Positions 54,613 through 63,213 of a stretch of 64,000 nucleotides of DNA are shown here, piece after piece (the stretch's first letter is position 1; the number at the start of each line of letters is the position of its first letter). The DNA is taken from the NCBI RefSeq assembly GCF_001418085.1, contig NZ_LIQH01000040.1, positions 248,001 through 312,000 on the forward strand. Reading direction: 5' to 3'. This stretch comes from Lacinutrix algicola (GTDB taxonomy: Bacteria; Bacteroidota; Bacteroidia; Flavobacteriales; Flavobacteriaceae). The notes below the pieces were generated by a model. That model searched no databases and was not told the DNA's origin. It saw only the letters and a list, made by a program, of their open reading frames with translations. The position numbers and the translations under genes are program-made.

Positions 54613-55723
54613 ATGATAACACAAGATCAAATTAAAGATCTCTCACAACGCCTGACTAAGTTAAGGCAATATCTTTGACATAGATGCTAAATTAATAGAA
54701 ATTAGCAATGAAGAAGAACAAACCTTTTCCCCAGATTTTTGGAACGATTCTAAAGCTGCAGAAATAATAATGAAATCACTACGTGTGAAAAAAAGATGGG
54801 TTGAAGATTATAACCTAGCTAACACACTTATTGAAGATTTAGAAGTTATTTACGAATTCTTTAAAGAAGAGGAAGCTACTGTTAAAGATGTTGAAAACAG
54901 ATTTACAAAAGCACAAGCTTTAATTGAAGATTTAGAGTTTAAAAATATGCTTTCGGAAGAAGGTGATAGCTTAAGTGCAGTGCTTCAAATTACTGCTGGT
55001 GCTGGTGGTACAGAAAGTTGCGATTGGGCCGAAATGCTTATGCGTATGTACTTAATGTATGCTGAAAAAAGCGGATTTAAGGTTAAAGAACTTAACTTTC
55101 AAGAAGGTGATGTTGCAGGTATAAAAACAGTAACTATAGAGATTGAAGGTGATTATGCTTTTGGTTGGCTTAAAGGCGAGAATGGTGTACATAGATTAGT
55201 CCGCATTTCTCCTTTCGATAGTAATGCAAAACGCCATACTAGTTTTGCTTCGGTTTATGTATATCCATTAGTAGACGATTCTATAGAAATTGAAATTAAT
55301 CCTGCAGATTTAGAAATTACTACTGCTAGATCAAGTGGAGCTGGTGGACAAAACGTAAATAAAGTAGAAACAAAAGTTCAATTACTACATAAACCTACTG
55401 GCATACAAATACAATGTTCTGAAACGCGCTCTCAACACGATAATAGATCTAGAGCTTTACAAATGTTAAAGTCCCAATTATATGAGATTGAACTTCAAAA
55501 ACAATTAGCACAACGTCAAGATATTGAAGCTGGAAAAATGAAAATTGAATGGGGAAGCCAAATAAGAAATTACGTTATGCATCCCTATAAATTAGTAAAA
55601 GATGTAAGGTCTGCTCACGAAACAGGTAATGTAGACGCAGTTATGGATGGTGATATTACACCGTTTTTAAAAGCTTATTTAATGATGATGGGACAACAAA
55701 CAACAGAATCTAATCAACTATAA
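54613..55723 (+). CDS. prfB: Peptide chain release factor 2, programmed +1 frameshift
   Basis: The full protein of 369 residues needs joining 54613-54675 with 54677-55723. The first 21 codons ([20 protein letters not shown] then L) end at CTT TGA C; skipping one base gives Asp and the main frame ([19 protein letters not shown]). The main frame has the stop-codon-reading SPF in [20 protein letters not shown] and the peptidyl-hydrolysis GGQ in [18 protein letters not shown]2 recognises UGA, so low RF2 favours the frameshift and the gene controls itself. A start at 54770 would lack the whole first domain. Confidence 0.96.
54664..54679 (+). promoter_or_regulatory. RF2 programmed frameshift site
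   Basis: AGG at 54664-54666, then CAATAT, the slippery CTT (54673-54675), TGA (54676-54678) and C. CTTTGAC is the same core as in other bacteria. The upstream AGG is a shorter Shine-Dalgarno-like stimulator than the usual AGGGGG. Confidence 0.92.
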
Positions 55724-55793
55724 AAGGTTAATAAAATAGTTTCCTTTTTTTATTAAGAAAAAACAAAGAAGTTCTCCTTCTTACAAAATAAAT

Positions 55794-56135
55794 ATGATTA
55801 AAATATACCATAACAACCGTTGTAGTAAATCTAGATCTGCATTAGAGATTTTAGAAAACTCTGGTAAAGACTTTGAAATTATAAAATATTTGGAAGATGC
55901 GCCAACTAAAGAGGAATTGCAGCAACTTATTAAAATGCTGAATATTGAACCTATAGATTTAGTAAGAAAAAACGAAGCTATTTGGAAGTCTGAATACAAA
56001 AACCAAGACCTTAGTAATGATGCTATTATTGATGCAATGTTAGCACACCCAAAACTAATTGAAAGACCAATTGTAGTAAATGGAAATAATGCAGTTATAT
56101 GCCGTCCTACAGAAAATATTAATAAAGTTCTATAG
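55794..56135 (+). CDS. arsC: Arsenate reductase (glutaredoxin-coupled type)
   Basis: A 113-residue ArsC/Spx-type protein with a thioredoxin-like fold. The catalytic Cys is in YHNNRCSKSRSALEIL (about residue 10), and the arsenate-contacting Arg is in LIERPIVVNGNNAVICRP. Length fits. It may reduce arsenate or act on an unrelated thiol substrate, as many chromosomal homologs do. A decayed second copy lies 65 bases downstream. Confidence 0.88.
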   Translation: MIKIYHNNRCSKSRSALEILENSGKDFEIIKYLEDAPTKEELQQLIKMLNIEPIDLVRKNEAIWKSEYKNQDLSNDAIIDAMLAHPKLIERPIVVNGNNAVICRPTENINKVL

Positions 56136-56200
56136 AAAAGATTAGTACCTTTTTTAAAGCAATTAATTTTTAGCATTTTTTTAACTTCCCTCAATCTACA

Positions 56201-56538
56201 ATGATAATAATATATCACAATCCAGAATCGGAAGATTCTAATAAATGTCTTGAAATATTAGAAACCAGTAAACACAATCACGAAATAATAAAGTATAAAG
56301 ACAAACCACTAGATGCTATAAAACTTCGTAAAATTATTAAAGTTCTTAACGTCTCCCCTATCGAGATTACTAGAACTCATGATGTAATTTGGATTGAAAA
56401 ATTTCAGCATATTATAGACTCCGGAATAGATTTTTCGGAAGAAGAGTACATTCAAATACTTATAAAATATCCGGAATTAATGGAGATAAAGTAGTGATTG
56501 GTAAACCTGCACGAAAAATTTTCGATATTATAACATAA
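56201..56538 (+). pseudogene. Decayed second arsC copy
   Basis: The first 98 codons (to TAG at 56492-56494) read as an ArsC-like protein (MIIIYHNPESEDSNKCLEIL), but the catalytic CSKS segment is replaced by ESEDSNK. After PELM the frame is lost; the next frame gives INGDKVVIGKPARKIFDIIT to TAA at 56538, the expected ArsC end. The missing part corresponds to about IERPIV, i.e. a deletion of about 16 or 19 bases that includes the key Arg. It is probably a tandem duplicate that lost function first at the Cys and then by deletion. Confidence 0.75.
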
Positions 56539-56545
56539 AAGATTT

Positions 56546-56572
56546 AGCCTTGTAAAATTACAAGGCTTTTTT
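56546..56572 (+). terminator. Intrinsic terminator after arsC pair
   Basis: A 10-bp stem (56546-56555 with 56558-56567) and T-run, 8 bases after the end of the decayed copy. Confidence 0.75.
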
Positions 56573-56612
56573 ATTTAACAAACCTTTAACCAAAGACGTT
56601 TAATCCTTAGGC

Positions 56613-56620
56613 TATTTTTG
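56613..56620 (+). promoter_or_regulatory. -7 element of outer-membrane receptor gene
   Basis: TATTTTTG, 27 bases before the ATG at 56648; no clear -33 element. Confidence 0.45.
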
Positions 56621-56647
56621 TAAACTTATAAATTAAATCCTAAGAGA

Positions 56648-59053
56648 ATGAACAGAAAATTAATTGCCACTTTTTTAACCGTTTTTATTGGCTTTTTTGC
56701 TTCGGCACAGAAAGACTATACCATTACTGGAAAAATTTTAGAAAGAGAAACTAACATCCCTTTAGAATGGGCAACTGTTGTTGTTTCTAATCCTACTGAT
56801 GGAAAAATTATTACAGGAGGTACTGCAAACGAAAATGGTGCATTTAATTTTAATGTTGCCGCTGGAACCTATAATTTTACTTTCGAATTTATAAGCTTCG
56901 AAAAAATAACGTTAAAAAACAAAGTCATCGATAAGTCTTTAAATTTTGGGAGTATCTTTTTAAAAGAAGATGCTACAACTTTAGAAGAAGTAGAACTTAT
57001 TGCCGAAAAAACGACTGTTGAAATTAAACTCGATAAAAAAATATATAATGTTGGTAAAGATTTAACTGTTAGAGGTGGTACCGTTAGTGATGTTTTAGAT
57101 AATGTACCTTCAGTCTCTGTAGATGTAGAAGGAAACGTTGCACTTCGTGGAAACGATAACGTACGTATTTTAATTAACGGAAAACCTTCCGGATTAGTTG
57201 GTTTAAACTCTACAGACGCTTTACGTCAATTACCTGCAGAATCTATTGAAAAAGTAGAAGTTATAACTTCTCCATCTTCAAGATACGATGCCGAAGGAAC
57301 AGGTGGAATTATAAATATTATTTTACGCCGTAGCAAATTGCAAGGCTTAAATGGAGCTATTACTACAAATGTTGGTTATAATCCTTCAGCTGGAATTAAC
57401 GGAAACGTAAACTACAGAACTGGAAACGTAAACATTTTTAATACTACAGGTTATAGCTATAGAGAAGCACCGGGAAATTCAAATTCATCTACACAATATA
57501 ATGCTACAGACAACTTTTTAGACGAAGACAATACTTACGATAGAGAACGAAAAGGATTAACTACAAACTTTGGTGTAGAATGGTATGTAGACGATTCGGC
57601 TTCTTTAACAACTTCTATTTTATATAGAGATAGTAAGGATACAGATTTAAATACAAATATTCTAAATCAGTATGACAGTAACAGAAACTTATTATCTACA
57701 ACAACACGTTTGGATCCAGAAACTGAAGATGATCAAACAGTACAATATGCTTTAAATTTTCAAAAAAATTACGAATCTAGTGCCACATTTAGTTTCGATT
57801 TTCAATATGAAGATAGCCAAGAGAATGAAAACTCTTTAATTTCTGTAGATAATGTAGCTGTAGAAAACGTATCAACTTTAGAAGATCAAAGTCAGATTCT
57901 TTTACAAACAGATTATGTACTACCTATTGGAGAGAATAGTCAGTTTGAAGCAGGATATAGAGGTAATTTTGATACGACTACTACAGATTTTAATGTTTCT
58001 AATTTTGATGCAAGTAGTAATACTTTTGTATCTAATTTAGACTTAACAAACGTTTTAAATTTTAAGCAATATGTAAATGCAGTTTACTCTCAATTTGGTA
58101 GTAAATTCAATAAATTTTCTTTTTTATTAGGATTAAGATTAGAGAATACAAGATTTACAATAGACCAACCTACTACAGGAGATTTAACAAGAAAGAATTT
58201 TACAGGTTTATTTCCTACTGTTAATTTAAGTTACGAATTTAACGAGAAAGAAAATGTTACTTTAGGTTATGCTAGACGTTTAAGAAGACCAAGAGGTTAC
58301 TTTTTAAATCCGTTTCCTTCTAGAAATAGTGTTACAAACTTTTTTCAAGGAAATCCTGATTTAAACCCAAGTTATTCTGGACAGATAGATTTAGGTTATT
58401 TAAAGCGTTTTGGTAAATTTACATTTAACACATCTGCTTACTACTCTCATGCAACAGATGGTTTTAGTTACATTAGTTTCGATACTGGAGATACAGCAAA
58501 CGTTAACGGTGAAGAATTGCCAATTATAAAACGTACACCTATTAACTTAGCAACCGAAGATCGTTATGGTTTTGAGTTTACTTTAACTTATAATCCATCA
58601 AGAAAATGGAGAGTAAATGGTAACTTTAATTTCTTCCAAAACGAAACAAAAGGTACTACTCCAAACGGTTTGTCTTTAGATAATACTAACAACAGTTGGT
58701 ATGCACGTATTAGTAATAAATACACATTGCCAGCAGATATAGATTGGCAAACAAATTTAAATTACAGAGGTCCTAGTGCAGATGCACAAAACGAAAGCCA
58801 AGGTATATTTACTACAACTATGGCTTTTAGTAAAGACTTGTTTAATGAAAAAGCATCTATTGCTTTTAATGTAAACGATTTATTTAATAGTAGAAAACGT
58901 ATGCAAGAAACAACGACTCCAACTTATACTTCAGAAAGTGAGTTCCAATGGAGAGAACGTAGTTTTAACCTTGCTTTTACTTATAGATTTAACCAGAAAA
59001 AGAAACGTGTACAAAGCGGAAATTATGGTGGAGACGAGGGATTTGAAGGTTAA
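56648..59053 (+). CDS. Outer-membrane beta-barrel receptor (TonB-dependent-like)
   Basis: An 801-residue protein with a signal peptide (cut near ASAQ, about residue 20), a carboxypeptidase-regulatory-like domain (about 24-110: ITGKILERETNIPLEWATVV), a plug (about 120-225: VSDVLDNVPSVSVDVEGNVA, IEKVEVITSPSSRYDAEGTG) and an outer-membrane beta-barrel of the CirA/'family 2' kind (ARRLRRPRGYFLNPFPSRNS). The end is unusual: after the barrel strand FNLAFTYRF come basic residues and a Gly/Glu tail (NYGGDEGFEG), so it lacks the terminal aromatic residue. Substrate unknown. Confidence 0.88.
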   Translation: MNRKLIATFLTVFIGFFASAQKDYTITGKILERETNIPLEWATVVVSNPTDGKIITGGTANENGAFNFNVAAGTYNFTFEFISFEKITLKNKVIDKSLNFGSIFLKEDATTLEEVELIAEKTTVEIKLDKKIYNVGKDLTVRGGTVSDVLDNVPSVSVDVEGNVALRGNDNVRILINGKPSGLVGLNSTDALRQLPAESIEKVEVITSPSSRYDAEGTGGIINIILRRSKLQGLNGAITTNVGYNPSAGINGNVNYRTGNVNIFNTTGYSYREAPGNSNSSTQYNATDNFLDEDNTYDRERKGLTTNFGVEWYVDDSASLTTSILYRDSKDTDLNTNILNQYDSNRNLLSTTTRLDPETEDDQTVQYALNFQKNYESSATFSFDFQYEDSQENENSLISVDNVAVENVSTLEDQSQILLQTDYVLPIGENSQFEAGYRGNFDTTTTDFNVSNFDASSNTFVSNLDLTNVLNFKQYVNAVYSQFGSKFNKFSFLLGLRLENTRFTIDQPTTGDLTRKNFTGLFPTVNLSYEFNEKENVTLGYARRLRRPRGYFLNPFPSRNSVTNFFQGNPDLNPSYSGQIDLGYLKRFGKFTFNTSAYYSHATDGFSYISFDTGDTANVNGEELPIIKRTPINLATEDRYGFEFTLTYNPSRKWRVNGNFNFFQNETKGTTPNGLSLDNTNNSWYARISNKYTLPADIDWQTNLNYRGPSADAQNESQGIFTTTMAFSKDLFNEKASIAFNVNDLFNSRKRMQETTTPTYTSESEFQWRERSFNLAFTYRFNQKKKRVQSGNYGGDEGFEG

Positions 59054-59074
59054 TCTTTAACTATACAAAAACTC

Positions 59075-59116
59075 AATCCTTGTAACTATTAATTTTAGCT
59101 ACAAGGATTTTTTTTG
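59075..59116 (+). terminator. Intrinsic terminator after receptor gene
   Basis: A 10-bp stem (59075-59084 with 59100-59109), 15-base loop and T-run, 22 bases after the stop. Confidence 0.75.
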
Positions 59117-59201
59117 TATCGATCTCTTTTTATAAAGTTAATTGGCTGTTTTGTATTAGGAGTAATCAATTTTAGAATAAAAACAGATAACTATTAAGCA
59201 C

Positions 59202-59236
59202 AAAAAAGGGAAACTTAAATAAGTTTCCCTTTTTTA
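59202..59236. terminator. Second hairpin with A/T runs
   Basis: A 15-bp stem (59202-59216 with 59221-59235), 4-base loop and T-runs on both strands. It probably ends the minus-strand small gene at 59304 and backs up the receptor terminator. The rest of 59117-59303 shows nothing else. Confidence 0.8.
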
Positions 59237-59303
59237 ATATTTATATTTTGAAGTAATAAATTACACTGATAATTTCAGTATAATAAAATTAAAAAAAATA
59301 AGC

Positions 59304-59477
59304 TTAATTTTCAAGCTTCGCTTTTTTCTCTTCTCTAATTTCGTTAATACGTTCTATTAAGCTTCCGCCAATCCAATAAGGAACAACAAAAGTTATTAAA
59401 AATATCATTAACCAGAAACCTATAGTTAATATTGTTAAAAATGCTAAAAAGCCTAAGTATTGGTCGAATTCGAACAT
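59304..59477 (-). CDS. Small membrane protein
   Basis: A 57-residue frame, ATG at 59477 to TAA at 59304: a short acidic N-terminus (MFEFDQYLGF), one long hydrophobic segment (about 10-37) and a charged amphipathic end (SLIERINEIREEKKAKLEN). It has a matching promoter upstream and a terminator downstream, which supports a real gene. Function unknown. Confidence 0.65.
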   Translation of the reverse strand: MFEFDQYLGFLAFLTILTIGFWLMIFLITFVVPYWIGGSLIERINEIREEKKAKLEN

Positions 59478-59507
59478 AATTGATTGTGTCTTGTTTTAAA
59501 TATTATG

Positions 59508-59538
59508 CAAATATAAGTTAATCTCTTTTTTTATACAA
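59508..59538 (-). promoter_or_regulatory. Promoter of small membrane protein gene
   Basis: Minus strand TTG (59538-59536), 20 bases, TATATTTG (59515-59508), 30 bases before the ATG. Confidence 0.6.
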
Positions 59539-59649
59539 TATAAACTTTGTAATTATTAACAGATTTATTAACCATAATTACTTAATTACATTTTTCTTAG
59601 TTTTAAATTGAAGTAAAGCGCATAAAACTATTAATCAAAAAACAAATAA

Positions 59650-59814
59650 ATAGTATTAGATAATTTAGAACGCCTGACTGCACAATACAATTATGGATTG
59701 GTTTTAAAAACAAAAACACTTTATTTTGAATATTCTCATTTAGCAATAACTCGCGAACTAAAATCGGAAAGTTCTGCAAAATATGGTGGTATTAAAATTA
59801 GATTTACTTTTTAA
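59650..59814 (+). pseudogene. C-terminal remnant of an outer-membrane barrel gene
   Basis: After TAA (59647-59649) the frame is open for 54 codons without a start codon and reads YNYGLVLKTKTLYFEYSHLA and GGIKIRFTF before TAA. The alternating pattern and terminal Phe are those of a last barrel hairpin. The wording resembles the end of LpxR-like (DUF2219) lipid A deacylases, which is from memory and moderate at best. No upstream part of the gene is found, so most of it was deleted. Confidence 0.55.
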
Positions 59815-59831
59815 AAGGAGTTAAGTGATAT

Positions 59832-60596
59832 TTATCCTTTCATTATACTCAATGCTATATCAATATCAATTAATTTTTCGATTTTTTTCCAACCATTAAA
59901 ATGCCCTAATTTTAACTCTTTAGAATTAGTAATATAATTTTTAAAATCTTCTTCCGTTACATCTGTTATAGGAAAACCGAATACGTGTCCTAAAAACTCT
60001 ATTTCTACAAATTTTTCATTTGAGTATAAATATTTCATTCTGTCAAAAAGCAAAATAGGAGTTTCAGCTTCTCGCTTAATACTCATAAATATTCCAACAG
60101 ATCTATCAAAATATATTACAGGTAAATCTCCTTTATTATATCTAGAAAACTCTCTGATTATGTTAAATTTTTCGTCGAAACCTAGTCCTTTTTGGCGATT
60201 TAACTCTTCAAGGAATAATTTATAAAGACCTCGTTTAAATGCATGACAGAGTTCTTTTTGAAAAGGTTCATTAAATCTAAATGACGGTAATACTTTTAAA
60301 GTCATATTACCATTTCGCTCTCTAATATCAAAATATCTAGATTTAAAACCACCAACTTTTTTTTTAGGATTCCCCGAAAGCAACATCATTCTTCGTGAAA
60401 TATTGAATCCCTCTTTTAAAGCCTCTTCAATTGAATACTTATACTCAACTCTACTTCCAAAATAAGAATTACACTTATCACAAACATTTTTATTATAACT
60501 TTGGCCTCCTAAAGATTTTGGAATAGTGTGAGCTTTAGTCTTAAAAGATTCTTCTTGTTCTAAACTTAAACACCATATACATTTCTTTTTTCCCAA
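59832..60596 (-). CDS. HNH-type zinc protein, orphan
   Basis: A 254-residue protein. The N-terminal CIWCLSLEQEESFKTKAHTI, then PKSLGGQSYNKNVCDKCNSY, gives two CxxC pairs around AHTIPKSLGG, an HNH-5-like treble-clef arrangement (about 5-45). The remaining 200 residues show no recognised domain (MKYLYSNEKFVEIEFLGHVF is one hydrophobic part). Such proteins occur alone or in defence and mobile regions. It stands between a gene remnant and fumC with no cognate methylase or integrase nearby. Nuclease activity is inferred. Confidence 0.7.
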   Translation of the reverse strand: MGKKKCIWCLSLEQEESFKTKAHTIPKSLGGQSYNKNVCDKCNSYFGSRVEYKYSIEEALKEGFNISRRMMLLSGNPKKKVGGFKSRYFDIRERNGNMTLKVLPSFRFNEPFQKELCHAFKRGLYKLFLEELNRQKGLGFDEKFNIIREFSRYNKGDLPVIYFDRSVGIFMSIKREAETPILLFDRMKYLYSNEKFVEIEFLGHVFGFPITDVTEEDFKNYITNSKELKLGHFNGWKKIEKLIDIDIALSIMKG

Positions 60597-60772
60597 ATTA
60601 TATTGAATTAATTATCATTTCATTAATATCTATTAAGCTAAACGAAATTAACTATTTCAAAAATTACATTAATTAGAAACAGCGTATTACTGTTAAAACT
60701 TATCAACATTTCAATCCTAAAAACTTTAATTTTTTTCGTAAATTAGCCAGCCTAAAACAAACCTAACAACAG

Positions 60773-62170
60773 ATGGAATTTAGAATAGAAAAAGATACAA
60801 TGGGTGACGTTAAAGTACCTTCAGATAAACTTTGGGGAGCACAAACGGAACGTTCAAGAAATAATTTTAAAATAGGAACACCGGCTTCTATGCCTTTAGA
60901 AGTAGTTTATGGTTTTGCATACTTAAAAAAAGCAGCAGCATACACTAACTGCGAATTAGGTGTTTTACCAGAAGATAAAAGAGATTTAATAGCTGCGGCT
61001 TGCGACGAGATTTTAGAAGGTAAGCATGACGACCAGTTTCCTTTAGTAATCTGGCAAACAGGTTCTGGAACACAATCTAACATGAATGTTAACGAAGTTG
61101 TTGCAAATAGAGCACAACAATTAGCAGGTAGAATTGTTGGAGAAGGCGAAAAAGTAATTGCACCAAACGATGATGTAAACAAATCGCAATCTTCTAACGA
61201 TACATTCCCAACAGGAATGCACATTGCTGCTTATAAAAAAATAGTTGAAAATACTATTCCGGGAGTAATTAAACTTAGAAATACACTTAACGATAAAGTA
61301 CAAGATTTTAAAGATGTTGTAAAAATAGGTCGTACACACCTTATGGACGCTACACCTTTAACTTTAGGTCAAGAGTTTTCTGGTTATGTATCTCAATTAG
61401 ATCATGGCTTAAAAGCGTTAGAAAACACTTTACCTCATTTAGCTGAATTAGCACTTGGTGGTACAGCTGTTGGTACAGGTTTAAATACACCTAAAGGATA
61501 CGATGTTTTAGTTGCTAAGTACATTGCAAAATTTACAAACTTACCTTTTATAACTGCCGAAAATAAATTTGAAGCTTTAGCTGCACACGATGCTATTGTA
61601 GAGTCTCATGGTGCTTTAAAGCAATTAGCTGTTTCTTTAAACAAAATAGCTAACGATATACGTATGATGGCTTCTGGACCACGTTCTGGAATTGGAGAAA
61701 TTATTATTCCTGCAAACGAGCCAGGAAGTTCTATTATGCCAGGAAAAGTAAACCCTACACAATGTGAGGCTTTAACTATGGTTTGTGCTCAAGTTATGGG
61801 TAACGATGTAGCAATTACAGTTGGTGGTACTCAAGGACATTACGAGCTTAACGTTTTTAAACCAATGATGGCTGCAAACATTTTACAAAGTGCGCAATTA
61901 ATTGGTGATGCTTGTGTAAGTTTCGAAGAAAACTGTGCTGCTGGAATAGAGCCAAATCACGATGTTATTAAAGAATTATTAAACAACTCTTTAATGCTAG
62001 TAACAGCTTTAAATACAAAGATTGGTTATTATAAAGCTGCCGAAATAGCAAATACTGCTCATAAAAACGGAACAACATTAAAAACAGAAGCTGTAAACTT
62101 AGGTTATGTTACTGCCGAAGATTATGATGCTTGGGTAAAACCAGAAAATATGGTTGGAGGTTTAAAGTAA
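60773..62170 (+). CDS. fumC: Fumarate hydratase class II
   Basis: A 465-residue enzyme that interconverts fumarate and malate in the TCA cycle. Seen are the N-terminal [20 protein letters not shown], the active-site His region [20 protein letters not shown], and the superfamily signature [17 protein letters not shown] (about 318-334). [13 protein letters not shown] binds substrate. It is full length, single-gene, and followed by a nested inverted repeat. Confidence 0.97.
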   Translation: MEFRIEKDTMGDVKVPSDKLWGAQTERSRNNFKIGTPASMPLEVVYGFAYLKKAAAYTNCELGVLPEDKRDLIAAACDEILEGKHDDQFPLVIWQTGSGTQSNMNVNEVVANRAQQLAGRIVGEGEKVIAPNDDVNKSQSSNDTFPTGMHIAAYKKIVENTIPGVIKLRNTLNDKVQDFKDVVKIGRTHLMDATPLTLGQEFSGYVSQLDHGLKALENTLPHLAELALGGTAVGTGLNTPKGYDVLVAKYIAKFTNLPFITAENKFEALAAHDAIVESHGALKQLAVSLNKIANDIRMMASGPRSGIGEIIIPANEPGSSIMPGKVNPTQCEALTMVCAQVMGNDVAITVGGTQGHYELNVFKPMMAANILQSAQLIGDACVSFEENCAAGIEPNHDVIKELLNNSLMLVTALNTKIGYYKAAEIANTAHKNGTTLKTEAVNLGYVTAEDYDAWVKPENMVGGLK

Positions 62171-62173
62171 ATA

Positions 62174-62244
62174 TTTTGTCATTCCTGCGAAGGCAGGAAT
62201 TCAACTTAATATTATAGATTCCTGCCTTCGCAGGAATGACAAAA
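62174..62244. repeat. Nested inverted repeat after fumC
   Basis: Two perfect 27-base arms (62174-62200 and 62218-62244) face each other across a 17-base spacer. Each arm contains its own hairpin: ATTCCTGC, 4 bases, GCAGGAAT. It is much richer in G+C than its surroundings. It may stop fumC transcription; the double palindrome is also the form of REP/BIME-type dispersed repeats. Confidence 0.85.
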
Positions 62245-62363
62245 AATAAAAAAAACACTAGCTAAGCTTATTGGTTTTTTATTTTTTGTTAGTTATCATA
62301 AAGGATAAGAATTTTTATAATAGTACAAGTTTAAAACAACTCTTAACATGTGTTAATAAAGTG

Positions 62364-62748
62364 TTAAAGCCTTGCTCTAATTCGGCTTAACTGCACTGGT
62401 GTAATCCCCAAAGCAGCTGCTATTTGATATTCAATTTCAAAAACATCACAATCTGTTAAAGCTTCATAGATTAGATTAGTTGGTTTCTTGTGCAATAATG
62501 CTTTAAACGAAGCAAAAAACATTAATGGACTGTATAATGTTGTTGTAACTTCTTTTCCGTTAGAAAGTAAAATATAAGAACGCATTACACCTCTACCAAT
62601 TAAGTAATTTTTTTTGCTGAATTACACCTAACTCAAGAAGCTTGTCTCCTTCTTTTTTTTCCTTATAACTAGCAATATCATAAACAGATATTCGTACAGG
62701 TTGAAACGTATTGATAAAATCAAAAGCTTCTTTATAGTATGGTTTCAT
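62364..62748 (-). pseudogene. Crp/Fnr-family regulator, frameshifted and internally deleted
   Basis: The N-terminal piece (62748 down, MKPYYKEAFDFINTFQPVRI, KKEGDKLLELGVIQQK) ends early at TAG. The other frame continues with YLIGRGVMRSYILLSNGKEV and LYSPLMFFASFKALLHKK, the beta-roll of a cyclic-nucleotide-binding domain. The frames meet in eight A (62615-62608); seven would restore the frame. The chain then jumps from DCDVFEIEY to QIAAALGITPVQLSRIRARL, the recognition helix, so about 80-90 residues (the rest of the sensor, dimer helix and start of the DNA-binding domain) are missing in frame. Confidence 0.78.
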
Positions 62749-62915
62749 TCAAATTATTTACAAAATATAAATAGCACTTTATACTTCAATTACAAGTTTG
62801 CCTTTGAAATGTAATTAATTACAAGAAACAAAAACTATCTTTTCGTTATAATCTATAATACATTAAACGCTATAAAACTAACAGTACTTTATTATTCAAG
62901 CTTATGCATTTTATC

Positions 62916-62923
62916 TATATTTG
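62916..62923 (+). promoter_or_regulatory. -7 element of membrane protein/hutI pair
   Basis: TATATTTG lies only 4 bases before the ATG at 62928. If used, transcription would begin at or next to the start codon, giving a leaderless message. Confidence 0.4.
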
Positions 62924-62927
62924 GGCT

Positions 62928-63212
62928 ATGAATAAGCTTTTAAACAACCCTAAAAACAATATTATAGCAATAATTATAGTAGAAATAGTTACGCTATCTA
63001 TTTCTTTTACTGTCGATTATTCCGATGCTGGAATGGTAGGTATTATATTAAAATGGATACCAGCTTTAATAGGAATAACAACACTTCTACTCTACTTTGT
63101 TTCGCGTTTATTTATAAAAAAATACAATTGGATTATAAGCCTATTAGGTATAATTGTTATGTGTATTGCTACTTATAATCTTTATATAACCGATTACTCA
63201 CAAACACTTTAA
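62928..63212 (+). CDS. Small membrane protein before hutI
   Basis: A 94-residue protein with three membrane segments (about 10-27, 34-58, 67-86), short charged ends and a basic loop (RLFIKKYN). The frame is open from 62904, but ATG 62928 (MNKLLNNPKNN) lies after the promoter-like box. One base separates its stop from the hutI ATG, so they are coupled. I do not recognise the family. Confidence 0.65.
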   Translation: MNKLLNNPKNNIIAIIIVEIVTLSISFTVDYSDAGMVGIILKWIPALIGITTLLLYFVSRLFIKKYNWIISLLGIIVMCIATYNLYITDYSQTL

Positions 63213-63213
63213 G

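Noticed and set aside
54770-55723. RF2 gene starting at the internal ATG 54770
   Set aside because: The CTT TGA C site and the conserved N-terminal codons from 54613 show the normal programmed-frameshift gene; the shorter form would lack the first domain.
55781-56218. Minus-strand open frame of 145 codons over arsC
   Set aside because: It is the shadow of arsC on the other strand; the plus-strand frame has the ArsC catalytic motif and length.
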